Source: Hyphomicrobium_A sp963759735
GTDB taxonomy: Bacteria; Pseudomonadota; Alphaproteobacteria; Rhizobiales; Hyphomicrobiaceae
Assembly: GCA_963759735.1 (NCBI GenBank)
Contig: CAVXAF010000009.1
Span: forward strand, 248,001 to 312,000
Reading direction: 5' to 3'
DNA: 64,000 bases
Part shown: piece by piece, positions 44,521 through 53,214 of the stretch
How the letters are laid out: every line of letters starts with the position of its first letter
Position numbering within the stretch: position 1 is the stretch's first letter
The notes under the pieces: model-generated
Databases searched by the model: none
Seen by the model: the letters and a program-made list of their open reading frames with translations, nothing else
Told to the model about the DNA's origin: nothing
Program-made: the position numbers and the translations under genes

Positions 44521-45504
44521 ATGCGTTTCAAGCTTGCCATCGCAGCGCTGCTCGGCCTCGGCTCCGCTCTCGCCCTGCCGGCGCCTGCGGCCCTGGCCTA
44601 CACGGCGTTCATCACCAATGAGAAGGACAACTCGGTGACGGTCATCGACACCGTCAAGCTCGAGGTCATCAAGACCTTCCCGGTCGGCCAGCGCCCGCGC
44701 GGCGTCATTCTTTCGAACGATGCCAAATGGCTCATCATCTGCACCAGCGACGACAACATCATCCAGGTCTACGACACCAAGACCTACGAGTTGATCAAGA
44801 CGCTGCCCTCAGGCCCCGATCCGGAACTGCTCATCCTGCATCCGTCCGGCAACCCGCTGTACGTCGCCAATGAGGACGACAACCTCGTCACCGTCGTCGA
44901 TATCCAGAGCAGCAAGATCCTCGGTGACATCCCGGTCGGCGTCGAGCCGGAAGGCATGGGCATGAGCCCTGACGGCAAGGTGCTGGTCAACACGTCCGAG
45001 ACGACCAACATGGCCCACTTCATCGACACGACCACGCACAAGACGTTCGACAACGTGCTGGTCGACAGCCGTCCTCGCGTGGCACTGTTCAATCCGGCCG
45101 GCACGCAGCTGTGGGTAAGTTCGGAGATCGGCGGCACGGTGACGGTGATCAATCCCGCCGACCGCAAGGTCATCGGCAAGATCCACTTCGAGATCCCCGG
45201 CATCACCGCCGAGGCGATCCAGCCCGTCGGCGTCCGCATCACGCCGGACGGCAAAACCGCCTTTGTGGCGCTCGGCCCCGCCAATCGCGTTGCAGTCGTC
45301 GACACCGCGACCCTCAAGGTGACCAAGTATCTGCTGGTCGGCCAGCGGGTGTGGCAGATGGCGTTTACGCCGGATGGCAAGCAGCTTTTGACCACCAATG
45401 GCGCCTCAAATGACGTGTCTGTCATCGACGTCGAGGCCCTCAAGGTGGTCAAGTCGATCCGCACCGGCCGCTACCCATGGGGCGTCGTCGTGGCACCATT
45501 CTAA
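44521..45504 (+). CDS. YVTN beta-propeller protein, PQQ-associated ABC system
   Basis: A 327-residue secreted beta-propeller with signal MRFKLAIAALLGLGSALALP and repeats such as AYTAFITNEKDNSVTVIDTVKLEVIKTFPVG, PLYVANEDDNLVTVVDIQSSKILGDIPVG and QLLTTNGASNDVSVIDVEALKVVKSI, about seven blades. It is the constant propeller partner of the PQQ-linked ABC cluster. The ATG at 44521 follows CCAGGAGGAAATCCCCTA. It may act with the binding protein 60 bases upstream in capturing the ligand. Confidence 0.87.
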   Translation: MRFKLAIAALLGLGSALALPAPAALAYTAFITNEKDNSVTVIDTVKLEVIKTFPVGQRPRGVILSNDAKWLIICTSDDNIIQVYDTKTYELIKTLPSGPDPELLILHPSGNPLYVANEDDNLVTVVDIQSSKILGDIPVGVEPEGMGMSPDGKVLVNTSETTNMAHFIDTTTHKTFDNVLVDSRPRVALFNPAGTQLWVSSEIGGTVTVINPADRKVIGKIHFEIPGITAEAIQPVGVRITPDGKTAFVALGPANRVAVVDTATLKVTKYLLVGQRVWQMAFTPDGKQLLTTNGASNDVSVIDVEALKVVKSIRTGRYPWGVVVAPF

Positions 45505-45674
45505 GCTTTCACCGTTCTACCGGGGCACGGCGCCCCGCGCGGAACAAGGATGACAGTCGCACTGGAGACACAAGACGCACCGACGCCCATCTCTGCGTGG
45601 CCGGGCCCAAGGGAAGCACCATAGTTTCCAATGGCTTGATGTAAGAGATAGGCGTCTCAATCGTCGCTTGGATC

Positions 45675-46451
45675 ATGACAGCGCAATCACCACCGCTTGA
45701 CGATGGCGCGCCCGCGCTCGTCGTCAAGAACGTCAGCCATAGCTTCGGCGACAACCTCGCGCTGCGCGATGTTTCGCTGGACATTCCGCGCGGTCGTTTC
45801 ACCGTGCTCCTCGGCCTCAACGGGGCCGGCAAGTCGACGCTGTTCGCGCTCATCACCCGCCTCTACGACAACGTCACCGGTGAGATCCGAATTTTCGGCC
45901 ACGACGTGCGTCGCCGCGCCATGGCGGCGCTGCAGCGTCTCGGCGTCGTCTTCCAGAGCCGCACGCTCGATCTCGATCTGACGTTGAAACAGAACCTGCT
46001 CTATCACTGCGCGCTGCATGGCATCCGCGGCCGCGAAGCGCGCCGGCGCACCGAGCGGGCGCTGGAGATCGTCGGCCTCGGCGACCGCGCAAAAGAGAAG
46101 GTTCGCAACCTATCGGGTGGACAGTCGCGACGCGTCGAGATTGCTCGCTCGCTGCTGCATCAACCCTCGCTCCTGCTGCTGGATGAGCCGACCGTCGGCC
46201 TCGACATCGGCTCGCGCGAGAGCGTCGTCAACATCGTGCGCTCGCTCGTTGATAAAGAGGGCATCGGCGTATTATGGGCGACCCATCTGTTCGATGAGGT
46301 GCGCCCGACCGACTTCGTCGTCATCCTGCACAAAGGCCAAGTGCTGTTCACCGGCTCGGTGCCCGAGCTGCTCGCCAAGACCGCCACGCAGACGGTCAGC
46401 GACGCGTTCCGCAAGTTGACCGCTACCGGCACCGAGGAGCTCGCCGCATGA
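45675..46451 (+). CDS. ABC ATPase, PQQ-associated system (PedB/LutE-type)
   Basis: A 258-residue ATPase of the DrrA/NodI-like exporter class: Walker A GLNGAGKST (47-55), signature NLSGGQSRRVEIARSLLHQ, Walker B LLLLDEPTVGLD, and switch His in WATHLFDEV. With the adjacent permease it forms the ABC unit that supports lanthanide-dependent growth in related organisms (PedA1A2BC in Pseudomonas, Lut in Methylorubrum). That link is by family. It overlaps the permease gene by ATGA. Confidence 0.88.
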   Translation: MTAQSPPLDDGAPALVVKNVSHSFGDNLALRDVSLDIPRGRFTVLLGLNGAGKSTLFALITRLYDNVTGEIRIFGHDVRRRAMAALQRLGVVFQSRTLDLDLTLKQNLLYHCALHGIRGREARRRTERALEIVGLGDRAKEKVRNLSGGQSRRVEIARSLLHQPSLLLLDEPTVGLDIGSRESVVNIVRSLVDKEGIGVLWATHLFDEVRPTDFVVILHKGQVLFTGSVPELLAKTATQTVSDAFRKLTATGTEELAA

Positions 46452-47527
46452 CTGCCCTGAGCGCGACCGCTCATCGCCAAGCGAGCCCCACATCGGCCGT
46501 CACCGAGAGCGCCTGGCGCAGCGAGCCGGCGCGCCTTGGCCTGCGCGCCTACTTCACCTGCTTCAAAGGCATCGTCTGGCGCGAGGTGCTGCGCTACCTG
46601 CATCAGCGCGAGCGGTTCCTGTCGGCGCTGGTGCGCCCGCTGATCTGGCTGTTCATCTTCGCCGCCGGCTTCCGCCAGACGCTCGGCGTGTCGATCATCC
46701 CGCCGTACGAGACTTATGTGCTTTACGAGGTCTACGTCGTCCCGGGCCTGCTCGGCATGATCCTGCTGTTCAATGCCATGCAGTCGTCGCTGTCGATGGT
46801 TTACGACCGCGAGACCGGCGCCATGCGCACGCTGCTCGTCAGCCCCTTCCCGCGCTCGTTCCTACTCATCTGCAAGCTGATCGGCGGCGTCGCCGTGGCC
46901 GCCATCCAGGCCTACGTCTTCCTCGGCATCTTCTACTTCTGGGAAGCAGAGCTCAGCGGCTGGGGCTATCCGCTGCTGCTGGCGCCGCCGACCATCCTGG
47001 CCGTCGTCACCATCTTCAACTCGATAACCGACAGCTTCTCCGACACCTTCATGCAGCGCGCCCTGATAGCCACGGCAGTTGTCGAGATCGCCATCGTCGT
47101 CGCCATCATCTACTTCTGGAACCTGTCGCCGCCATCGATGAACTACCTGGCCGTCGCGCCGGCTCTGGTCATCAGCGGATTGATGCTCGGCTCGCTGGCG
47201 CTGTTCATGTCGTCGGTGATCAAGCAGCTGGAAAACTTTGCCGGCGTTATGAACTTCGTGATCTTCCCGATGTTCTTTGCTTCTTCGGCGCTCTACCCGC
47301 TGTGGCGCGTCAAGGAATCGAGCCTGCTGCTGTATCAGCTGTGCCTGATCAATCCCTTCACCCACGCCGTGGAGCTGATCCGCTTCGCCCTCTATGGGCA
47401 AGTTGATTGGCCCTCGCTCGCTATCGTTGTCGGCTGTACCGCGGTGTTCCTCGGCGCAGCCATTTTTGCCTACAACCCCTCTAAGGGCCTCATCGCCCGG
47501 CGGGGCGGCCCGGGATCCGGAGTATGA
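46448..47527 (+). CDS. ABC permease, PQQ-associated system (PedC/LutF-type)
   Basis: A 359-residue ABC-2-type permease with a long N-terminal cytoplasmic part (1-60) and six helices: REVLRYLHQRERFLSALVRPLIWLFIFAAGFRQTL, NAMQSSLSMVYDRETGAMRTLLVSPFPRSFLLICKLIGG, and PMFFASSALYPLWRV, the ABC-2 signature region. It resembles the alcohol-associated PedC permease family. Its stop overlaps the start of the next gene. Confidence 0.87.
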   Translation: MTALSATAHRQASPTSAVTESAWRSEPARLGLRAYFTCFKGIVWREVLRYLHQRERFLSALVRPLIWLFIFAAGFRQTLGVSIIPPYETYVLYEVYVVPGLLGMILLFNAMQSSLSMVYDRETGAMRTLLVSPFPRSFLLICKLIGGVAVAAIQAYVFLGIFYFWEAELSGWGYPLLLAPPTILAVVTIFNSITDSFSDTFMQRALIATAVVEIAIVVAIIYFWNLSPPSMNYLAVAPALVISGLMLGSLALFMSSVIKQLENFAGVMNFVIFPMFFASSALYPLWRVKESSLLLYQLCLINPFTHAVELIRFALYGQVDWPSLAIVVGCTAVFLGAAIFAYNPSKGLIARRGGPGSGV

Positions 47528-48444
47528 GAAAAATGACCGACAAAAAAAGCCACGTGGCAGGAAATGCCGTGCTGCAAGGCGCGGCCATCATCATCATCGG
47601 CGTCGCGACAGCCTCCCTCGCCTACGCACAGTCACCCACGCCGGCCGCTCCGCCCGCCAAGGTCGAGGCGGCCCCCGATGTCGCCCCCGGCATCGCGCCG
47701 GGTGTCGTACCCGGAGCTCGTCCCGGCGGAGTTGAGCCGCAGCCCGGCGTCGCGCCCGGCGTCGTTCCCGGTGCTCGGCCCGGCGGCGTCGAGACGGGCC
47801 CGCCGATGGGTGCCGCCAATCATCCAGCCTTCGCACCGTCACCGGTGACACCCGACCAGAACGCGGCGGTCGATTTCTCGCCGTCCGCGGTGCTCTCCAG
47901 TCCTGACTGGCCATGCATCCAGCGCAAGGTGCCGATCATCTCGCCCGCGCAGGTGTGGGATGGCCCACCCATCGACGGGATCACGGAATTTGACCCCGCC
48001 ATTCGTGACCTGACGGAGCTGCTCGAGAGCCGCCGCGTTTCGGCCGAGGACGCCGAGAAGGCGATCAAGGAGTACGCCCAGTCGGTGCCCGAGGCCCAGC
48101 GCGACAAGAAGCTGACGGAGTTGTTCGCGAACGTGCTGAACGAGATCAATACCGATCGTAATTTCGTCATGGGCCGGGTCGAGGAGTTCCAGAAGCGGCA
48201 GAAGGGCAGAGCTATCGAGCTGGAGCGCGAAGGCCAGGCGCTTGCCGAGAAGGGCATGGCGGCAACCGATGAGCTGCTACCGACGGAGACGACTCTGACC
48301 CCCGAGCAGCAGGAGTACAACTGGAACGCGCGCATCTTCCAGGAGCGGCAGGCGAACCTGACGATGGCCTGCGAGGTCCCGGTGCTCATCGAGCAGCGGG
48401 CCTACGAGATCGGCCGGCTCATCCGCGCGGAGATGAAGAGCTAG
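47524..48444 (+). CDS. Secreted protein with Pro/Gly repeats, PQQ-ABC operon
   Basis: A 306-residue protein translationally coupled to the permease (ATGA). There is a hydrophobic N-terminal signal or anchor (GAAIIIIGVATASLAYAQ). Then come two near-identical 18-residue repeats built on GVxPGARPGGVE inside a Pro/Ala/Gly stretch (residues 40-95). A charged, probably coiled-coil domain (about 160-260: ELLESRRVSAEDAEKAIKEY, VEEFQKRQKGRAIELERE) and a short Cys-containing tail follow. I do not recognise the family. The position suggests a periplasmic partner of the ABC system. Confidence 0.7.
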   Translation: MRKMTDKKSHVAGNAVLQGAAIIIIGVATASLAYAQSPTPAAPPAKVEAAPDVAPGIAPGVVPGARPGGVEPQPGVAPGVVPGARPGGVETGPPMGAANHPAFAPSPVTPDQNAAVDFSPSAVLSSPDWPCIQRKVPIISPAQVWDGPPIDGITEFDPAIRDLTELLESRRVSAEDAEKAIKEYAQSVPEAQRDKKLTELFANVLNEINTDRNFVMGRVEEFQKRQKGRAIELEREGQALAEKGMAATDELLPTETTLTPEQQEYNWNARIFQERQANLTMACEVPVLIEQRAYEIGRLIRAEMKS

Positions 48445-48597
48445 CGACCCGGAGCGTGCTGCCCACACGGGCGGCGCCTTGTTGCGTCTGCGCAATGCAA
48501 GGTAAATGCCGTCTTGGCGGCACCCGTAAGGTTGTTGGCAAGCGGAACTTTGCGCCCTCCCGTCGGTTCGCTCGGTAGCTACCGAAGGAGGATGCCC

Positions 48598-48885
48598 ATG
48601 GCCATCTATGAGCGGTCGCCCGATCCCGCGACCAGAAACCCACGTTCAACGCCGTCGAGCGGTCCCTGGGGCATGAGCGCCCCACCGTTGATCATTGCCG
48701 CCGCGATCGCAGTGCTGATGCTTGTCATGCTCATGCCGTCCGGCAGGGAGCGTGTCGGCGACACCACCAATAACGGCCCCTCGGTGAAGACCGTGACCAC
48801 GACGCCGACGCCCAGCACGGCACCCGTCGTTCCCGGCCCGACACCGACCGGCGAGCCCCGCCCGACACAGGCGCCGATTCAATAG
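48598..48885 (+). CDS. Small single-pass membrane protein
   Basis: A 95-residue protein. The ATG at 48598 follows AAGGAGG (48585-48591) at a good spacing; an ATG at 48592 is too close. One hydrophobic segment PPLIIAAAIAVLMLVMLM (about 28-45) is followed by a Thr/Pro-rich periplasmic tail (TTTPTPSTAPVVPGPTPTGE). Unknown function. It probably ends the transporter operon and converges on the CXXCW gene. Confidence 0.6.
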   Translation: MAIYERSPDPATRNPRSTPSSGPWGMSAPPLIIAAAIAVLMLVMLMPSGRERVGDTTNNGPSVKTVTTTPTPSTAPVVPGPTPTGEPRPTQAPIQ

Positions 48886-48934
48886 GAAGACTGCAGCGCT
48901 AATCGTGACACTGCCGCCGGTCATCGCGGCAGTA

Positions 48935-49651
48935 TTACGGCTGCTTCTTGACCTCGACGAGCGGATAGCCGAGTTCCTGCCAGGCATCGGTCCCGTCGCG
49001 GAACCACGATACGTTGGTGTAGCCGTATTCGAGCGCGCGCTTGGCAGCGTTCCACGACATCCAGCAGTCCTTGAGACAAAAGAAGACCAGCGGGGTATCG
49101 CGCTTGCCCTTGGTCAGGCGCTCGAGATGGCCGCGGAAGTAAGCATCGACGGAGGGCGACAGCGCGCCATAGCCCACGTTGGGCAGCCAGGAGGCGCCTT
49201 CCATGCTGCGGTGGGTCGGCTCCCGCCAGTAGGTGCCGGCCGGCAGGTTGGGTGGCTTGGGCGCCTGCGGATAGACATCGATGAAGACGACGCCGTTGCC
49301 GTTCCACAGGTCCGCCGCAGCGTCCCCGGTGAGCACACGTGCCCCGCGCAGGGTTGCCGGTACGGCCGAGCGGAAGTCCTCCATGCGGTAGCCGGCAGGC
49401 TCATCGACGGGCGCTGCTGGCGCCCCGGTCGGCGAAGGCGGGGGAGCAGGTGGCACGTCGGGATGTGGTGCTGGCCTTTCGGCTGCCGGTGGGCCAGCGG
49501 TGTCGCCGGCGAACGCCGGCAGCGCGCCTGCGGCGAGCAAGGCGGCGAGCGCGCATGCGATTACGGCGGCCGAGCGAAGCCGGCGGAAGGCGGAGCGATC
49601 GCAGTCGTCCGCCGCGACGACACGGGCAGCGATCGTGCCGTCGGCAGTCAT
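48935..49651 (-). CDS. Rhodanese-like PQQ-associated CXXCW-motif protein
   Basis: A 238-residue exported protein: basic N-terminus, signal core SAAVIACALAALLAAGALPAFA, a Pro-rich linker, then a rhodanese-like domain. The active-site region reads LVFFCLKDCWMSWNAAKRALEYGY, with the two cysteines and tryptophan (near 190-196) that name the PQQ-associated CXXCW family (seen here as C-x3-C-W). Rhodanese folds bind or move sulfane sulfur, so a periplasmic sulfur or redox role next to methanol dehydrogenase is plausible but unproven. An earlier ATG at 49759 would overlap xoxJ. Confidence 0.82.
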   Translation of the reverse strand: MTADGTIAARVVAADDCDRSAFRRLRSAAVIACALAALLAAGALPAFAGDTAGPPAAERPAPHPDVPPAPPPSPTGAPAAPVDEPAGYRMEDFRSAVPATLRGARVLTGDAAADLWNGNGVVFIDVYPQAPKPPNLPAGTYWREPTHRSMEGASWLPNVGYGALSPSVDAYFRGHLERLTKGKRDTPLVFFCLKDCWMSWNAAKRALEYGYTNVSWFRDGTDAWQELGYPLVEVKKQP

Positions 49652-49721
49652 TCTGGCCGCAACACCGTGCTCAGCGCCAGCTATGCGCCAACGCGAGCCA
49701 AAGCGCCACGGCGATTGCCGC

Positions 49722-50609
49722 TCAGCTGCGCGGTGTTGTGATGGGCTTGCTGTCTTCATCGATCATCGGCACGCCGTACTCGAGCAGAACCTTGTCGATG
49801 TCCGCCTGGCGTTTGCGGATGACGTCGTTGAGGGCCCGCTTCCACAGATCATCGCCCTGGCGCACGCCCATGGTGATGCGGAAGTCGAGGCGGCCCGCCT
49901 TGTCGACATCCTTGGTCAGTGGGACGACGGTGAGCTTATCGCCGCCGCGCGTCGCATAGTACCCGGCGATCGGACCCCACATAACGCCTGCGGCGATCTC
50001 GCCGGAGCGGATGTCCTTGACCATGTCAGCCGAGGGATTGTCGTAGCGGCGGTCGACCATCAGCCGATAGGGACGCGCCTTGTCCATCAAGCCTGCCTTG
50101 GCGACGAGATTGGCCGATGGCGTGCCCTGCACGACGCCAACGGCCTTGCCCTTCAACTTGGGGTCGAAAATGCTGTCGACGCCGTCGAGGCCGGCGCCCG
50201 CCTTGTAGATCAGCGCATAAGCCGACCGATAGAGCGCGTTGGTGTTGAGCACGAGATCATCGCCCTGCCCGGTGCCGATGATGACGTCGCAGCGCTTGGC
50301 CAGCAGCGTGTTGCGCGTGAAGCCGGTCGCCTGCGGGAACCATGTGTACTCAACCGGCACCTTGAGCTCATCGCCAATGATGTCGGCGATCTTGTTCTCA
50401 AAGCCCTCCTTCTTCTCGTTGGAGAAGGGAAGGTTCGCTGGATCCGCGCACACGCGCAGGACCTTGCGATTGACGAGGTCGGAGCGGTGCCCCTCGACCG
50501 CCAATGCCGACCCGGCGATGCCGAGGAGGATGGCGAGGCCGCCAACGGCGGCCACGCCAGCTGTCGTGAAACGATGGATCTTAGCTACCAAGACAGGCCT
50601 TCTCTTCAT
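49722..50609 (-). CDS. xoxJ: XoxJ periplasmic binding-fold protein
   Basis: A 295-residue secreted protein with a bacterial solute-binding fold. After a signal (FTTAGVAAVGGLAILLGIAGSALA) come LRVCADPANLPFSNEKKEGFENKIADIIGDEL, the XoxJ/MxaJ hallmark, and KRCDVIIGTGQGDDLVLNT. In other methylotrophs MxaJ/XoxJ is needed for methanol dehydrogenase maturation or activation. It is third in xoxF-xoxG-xoxJ, overlapping the end of xoxG. An ATG at 50633 is an alternative start. Confidence 0.92.
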   Translation of the reverse strand: MKRRPVLVAKIHRFTTAGVAAVGGLAILLGIAGSALAVEGHRSDLVNRKVLRVCADPANLPFSNEKKEGFENKIADIIGDELKVPVEYTWFPQATGFTRNTLLAKRCDVIIGTGQGDDLVLNTNALYRSAYALIYKAGAGLDGVDSIFDPKLKGKAVGVVQGTPSANLVAKAGLMDKARPYRLMVDRRYDNPSADMVKDIRSGEIAAGVMWGPIAGYYATRGGDKLTVVPLTKDVDKAGRLDFRITMGVRQGDDLWKRALNDVIRKRQADIDKVLLEYGVPMIDEDSKPITTPRS

Positions 50610-51164
50610 CTTTTGCGATCTGAGGCTTCTCATCGCGGTTGCGGCCGCCGAGCTGTCCAGCCGGCAGTGCTCCGGTGGAGCGTGCTTTCAAGTAAACGTA
50701 GAGATCGTTGATGAAGCACATCACGTTCTTGTTGTCGCCAAAGGCGGGCATTACGAACTTGGTGCCGCCCGCATCGCGCATTTGGCCCGAAGCGACGACA
50801 CCGAGAAATTTGCCGTACTCCATCGTCTTCAAGGATCCGCCAGCGCCGGAGCGTAGGTGGAGCCGAGACCGTTGGGACCGTGGCAGACGTGGCACTCGCC
50901 GTGATAGCGCCGGTAACCGTTATAGGTCGCCCAATCGACGATGAAGGTGCCACCCTCTTTATGGCAGACGCGGAAAGTTGGGGTACCGTCAGGCAGCACC
51001 CACTTGCCGTCTTTGAATTCGGCGCCTTCCTGCGACTTGCAACTGTCGCCCAAGTCCACTTCCTTTTGCAGGCCGGGCGCTACTTCGCTGCGGGCCATCG
51101 CCGAACCAACGACACCAGGCCACAGGGCGATGGCTGCGACGACCGCCAAACTAATCCTTCTCAC
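50581..51164 (-). CDS. xoxG: XoxG cytochrome c, frameshifted
   Basis: The dedicated cytochrome cL-type electron acceptor of XoxF. The first frame (51164 to about 50832) has signal MRRISLAVVAAIALWPGVVGSAMA and haem motif C91-HVC-H95, then GLGSTYAPALAD and a premature TGA. The second frame continues exactly there: SLKTMEYGKFLGVVASGQMR, GGTKFVMPAFGDN with the probable axial Met, and FINDLYVYLKARS. The span is one base short of 195 codons, so one missing base near 50832 (at GGATCC) explains it. An intact product would be about 194 residues. The C-terminus has an extra Cys (EEKACLGS). Confidence 0.85.
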
Positions 51165-51274
51165 GCGTTTCCCCTATGGGTTTTTGCCCAGCAGTTGCTG
51201 CCGGCTTGGATACGTACATGTGGGCGGCTCGATGAGTGAGTGCAACGGGCAAAATGTCATACTGTTCCGTGTGT

Positions 51275-51304
51275 TGCGGCGCAGCGAGAACATGGTGCGG
51301 TGCA
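51275..51304 (-). promoter_or_regulatory. Paired TGC-N3-GCA palindromes upstream of xoxG
   Basis: TGCGGCGCA (51275-51283) and TGCGGTGCA (51296-51304), centres 21 bases apart, about 110-140 bases before the xoxG ATG. The same paired arrangement, with ATGG immediately before the right-hand copy, occurs upstream of xoxF at 53497-53525. Confidence 0.5.
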
Positions 51305-51344
51305 CAAGCGCCCATTGAGCCCGGGCTGTTTCGTTCACAGAGAA

Positions 51345-51371
51345 GACCGGCGCGGGAAACCCGCGCCGGTC
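51345..51371 (-). terminator. Perfect 12-bp hairpin between xoxF and xoxG
   Basis: GACCGGCGCGGG and CCCGCGCCGGTC form a perfect 12-pair stem around a three-base loop, about 23 bases past the xoxF stop. On the xoxF strand it is followed by TTCTCT, a weak U-rich tract. It is probably a terminator or attenuator that keeps xoxF transcript in excess over xoxG/xoxJ. Confidence 0.7.
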
Positions 51372-51393
51372 CTTTAATTGTCGTGACGTCAGC

Positions 51394-53214
51394 TTATGGC
51401 AGCGTCCAGATCGTCAGCGAACCACCGAGAGCGGTGTAGCTGTTCAGACCAGCGTAGCCACCAACGGCGCCGAGACCGTCGGTCGGGTTGGTGAGACCAG
51501 CCGCGAGGCCGATGCCAGCCCAGCCACCAACACCCGAGAAGATGCCGATGTGCTGCTTGCCCTTGTGACCGTAGGTGAAGGCGTTGCCGATGATGCCGGA
51601 AGGAGTGCGGTTCTTAAACAGCTCCTTGCCGTCCTTCTGATCGACGCACTTGAAGTAGCCCTCGAGGGTGCCGACGCAGGCGATGCCGCCAGCGGTCGTG
51701 AGAACACCCGACCAAACCGAGAACTGCTCCTTGTTCGACCAGACGATCTTGCCGGTGCTGGCATCCCACGCAATGAAGTTGCCCATGTGCGATTCGCCCT
51801 TCGGCGGATACATGGACAGCGTGGCGCCAACGTAGGGCTGACCGGCAGTGTACTCGACCTTGAAGGGCTCGTAATCCATGCAGACGTGGTTCGTCGGCAC
51901 GTAGAAGAGGCCCGTCAGCGGCGAGTAAGCGGCCGGCTGCTGGTCCTTGGTTCCGAGAGCGGCCGGGCAGACGTCAACAGTGTTGACATCCTGGCCGTTC
52001 AGGAACGTGGACTTAGAGGCGACGACAGCCGGACGGCCATACGTTGCGCTCTTGGGGTCGAGGTCGACGCCGGTGGTCCAGTTGACAACCGGATCGTACT
52101 TCTCGGCGACCAGCGGAAGGCCGGACTGACGATCCATCGTGTAGCCGAGGCCGTTACGGTCGAAGTGCACGAGCACGTTGTGCTTCTTGCCCTTCACTTC
52201 CATGTTGTCGACGAGGATCATCTCGTTGACGCCGTCAAAGTCCCACTCGTCGAACGGGGTCATCTGGTAAGCCCAGGCGGCCATGCCGGTCTGCGGGTTG
52301 CGAGCGATGATGGACATCGACCACTTCTGATCGATCTGCTTGCCATCGGGTCCAGCGCGCTGAGCCGGGTTCCACGTCGACGGGTTACCCGTGCCGTAGT
52401 AGACGAGGTTCAGCTTGGGATCCCAGGCGTACCAGCCCCAGATCGAACCGCCGCCCAGCTTCCACTGGTCGCCAGTCCAAGTCTTGAGCGAGCTGTCTGC
52501 ACCAACCGGCTTGCCGAGAGACATGGTCTTCTCGGGGTCGAACAGGATGTCGCTGTCCGGGCCCATCGAGTAGGCGCGATACAGCATCTTGCCGCTTTCG
52601 GTGTCGTAACCGGTCCAGAAGCAGCGGACGCCGAACTCGGCACCCGACACACCGATCATCACGACGTTGCCGACGACGATGGCGGCACCAGTGCCGGTCT
52701 CGCCACGCTTCGGATCGCCGTTCACGGCCTTCCAGACTTCTTTGCCGGACTTGGCATCGAGCGCCACGAGGGTCGTGTCAGCCTGGTGAAGGAAGAGCTT
52801 GCCGTCGGCATACTGGAGACCGCGGTTCACGGTATCGCAGCACATAACGGGGATCACTGACGGATCCTGCTTGGGCTCGTACTTCCAGACAATCTTGTTC
52901 TCGTCATCGAGGTTCAGAGCGTACACGATGTTCGGGAACGGAGTGTGGAGGTACATCATGTTGCCGATGACGAGGGGCGAACCCTCGTGACCGCGCAGCA
53001 CGCCGGTCGAGAACGTCCAAGCAACCTTCATGCTGCCGACGTTCTTCGTGTTGATCTGGTCGAGTTTCGAATAACGGGTGGCAGCGTAGTTGCCCTGCTG
53101 CATGCACCAGTTATTTTCGTCAGCGATGCACTTATCAACGCTATCATTGGCCAACGCCGGTGCCGCGAGGGCAGCCGTCGCAACCACAACACCTGCGAAT
53201 ACGCTTCTGCGCAT
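51394..53214 (-). CDS. xoxF: Lanthanide-dependent methanol dehydrogenase
   Basis: A 606-residue periplasmic PQQ quinoprotein oxidising methanol. Signal MRRSVFAGVVVATAALAAPALA; eight-bladed propeller W-motifs throughout. Adjacent cysteines C125-C126 form the ring disulfide over PQQ. Predicted metal ligands E193 (GAEFG), N277 (GTGNPS) and D325, with the extra aspartate D327 in W-D-F-D-G. That D-x-D pair marks XoxF and lanthanide binding; calcium MxaF has Ala there. Sequence resembles the XoxF5 clade. The ribosome site GGAGGAAG precedes the ATG. No mxaF is present in the window. Confidence 0.97.
   Translation of the reverse strand: MRRSVFAGVVVATAALAAPALANDSVDKCIADENNWCMQQGNYAATRYSKLDQINTKNVGSMKVAWTFSTGVLRGHEGSPLVIGNMMYLHTPFPNIVYALNLDDENKIVWKYEPKQDPSVIPVMCCDTVNRGLQYADGKLFLHQADTTLVALDAKSGKEVWKAVNGDPKRGETGTGAAIVVGNVVMIGVSGAEFGVRCFWTGYDTESGKMLYRAYSMGPDSDILFDPEKTMSLGKPVGADSSLKTWTGDQWKLGGGSIWGWYAWDPKLNLVYYGTGNPSTWNPAQRAGPDGKQIDQKWSMSIIARNPQTGMAAWAYQMTPFDEWDFDGVNEMILVDNMEVKGKKHNVLVHFDRNGLGYTMDRQSGLPLVAEKYDPVVNWTTGVDLDPKSATYGRPAVVASKSTFLNGQDVNTVDVCPAALGTKDQQPAAYSPLTGLFYVPTNHVCMDYEPFKVEYTAGQPYVGATLSMYPPKGESHMGNFIAWDASTGKIVWSNKEQFSVWSGVLTTAGGIACVGTLEGYFKCVDQKDGKELFKNRTPSGIIGNAFTYGHKGKQHIGIFSGVGGWAGIGLAAGLTNPTDGLGAVGGYAGLNSYTALGGSLTIWTLP

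Noticed and set aside
51550..52860. 436-codon open frame antisense to xoxF
   Set aside because: It is the codon-position shadow of the high-GC xoxF gene. The translation has no domain features and xoxF on the other strand is unmistakable.
51394..53214. Calcium-type MxaF assignment for the methanol dehydrogenase
   Set aside because: The D-x-D pair (W-D-F-D-G), the adjacent XoxG/XoxJ and the absence of an mxaI-like small subunit all point to XoxF.
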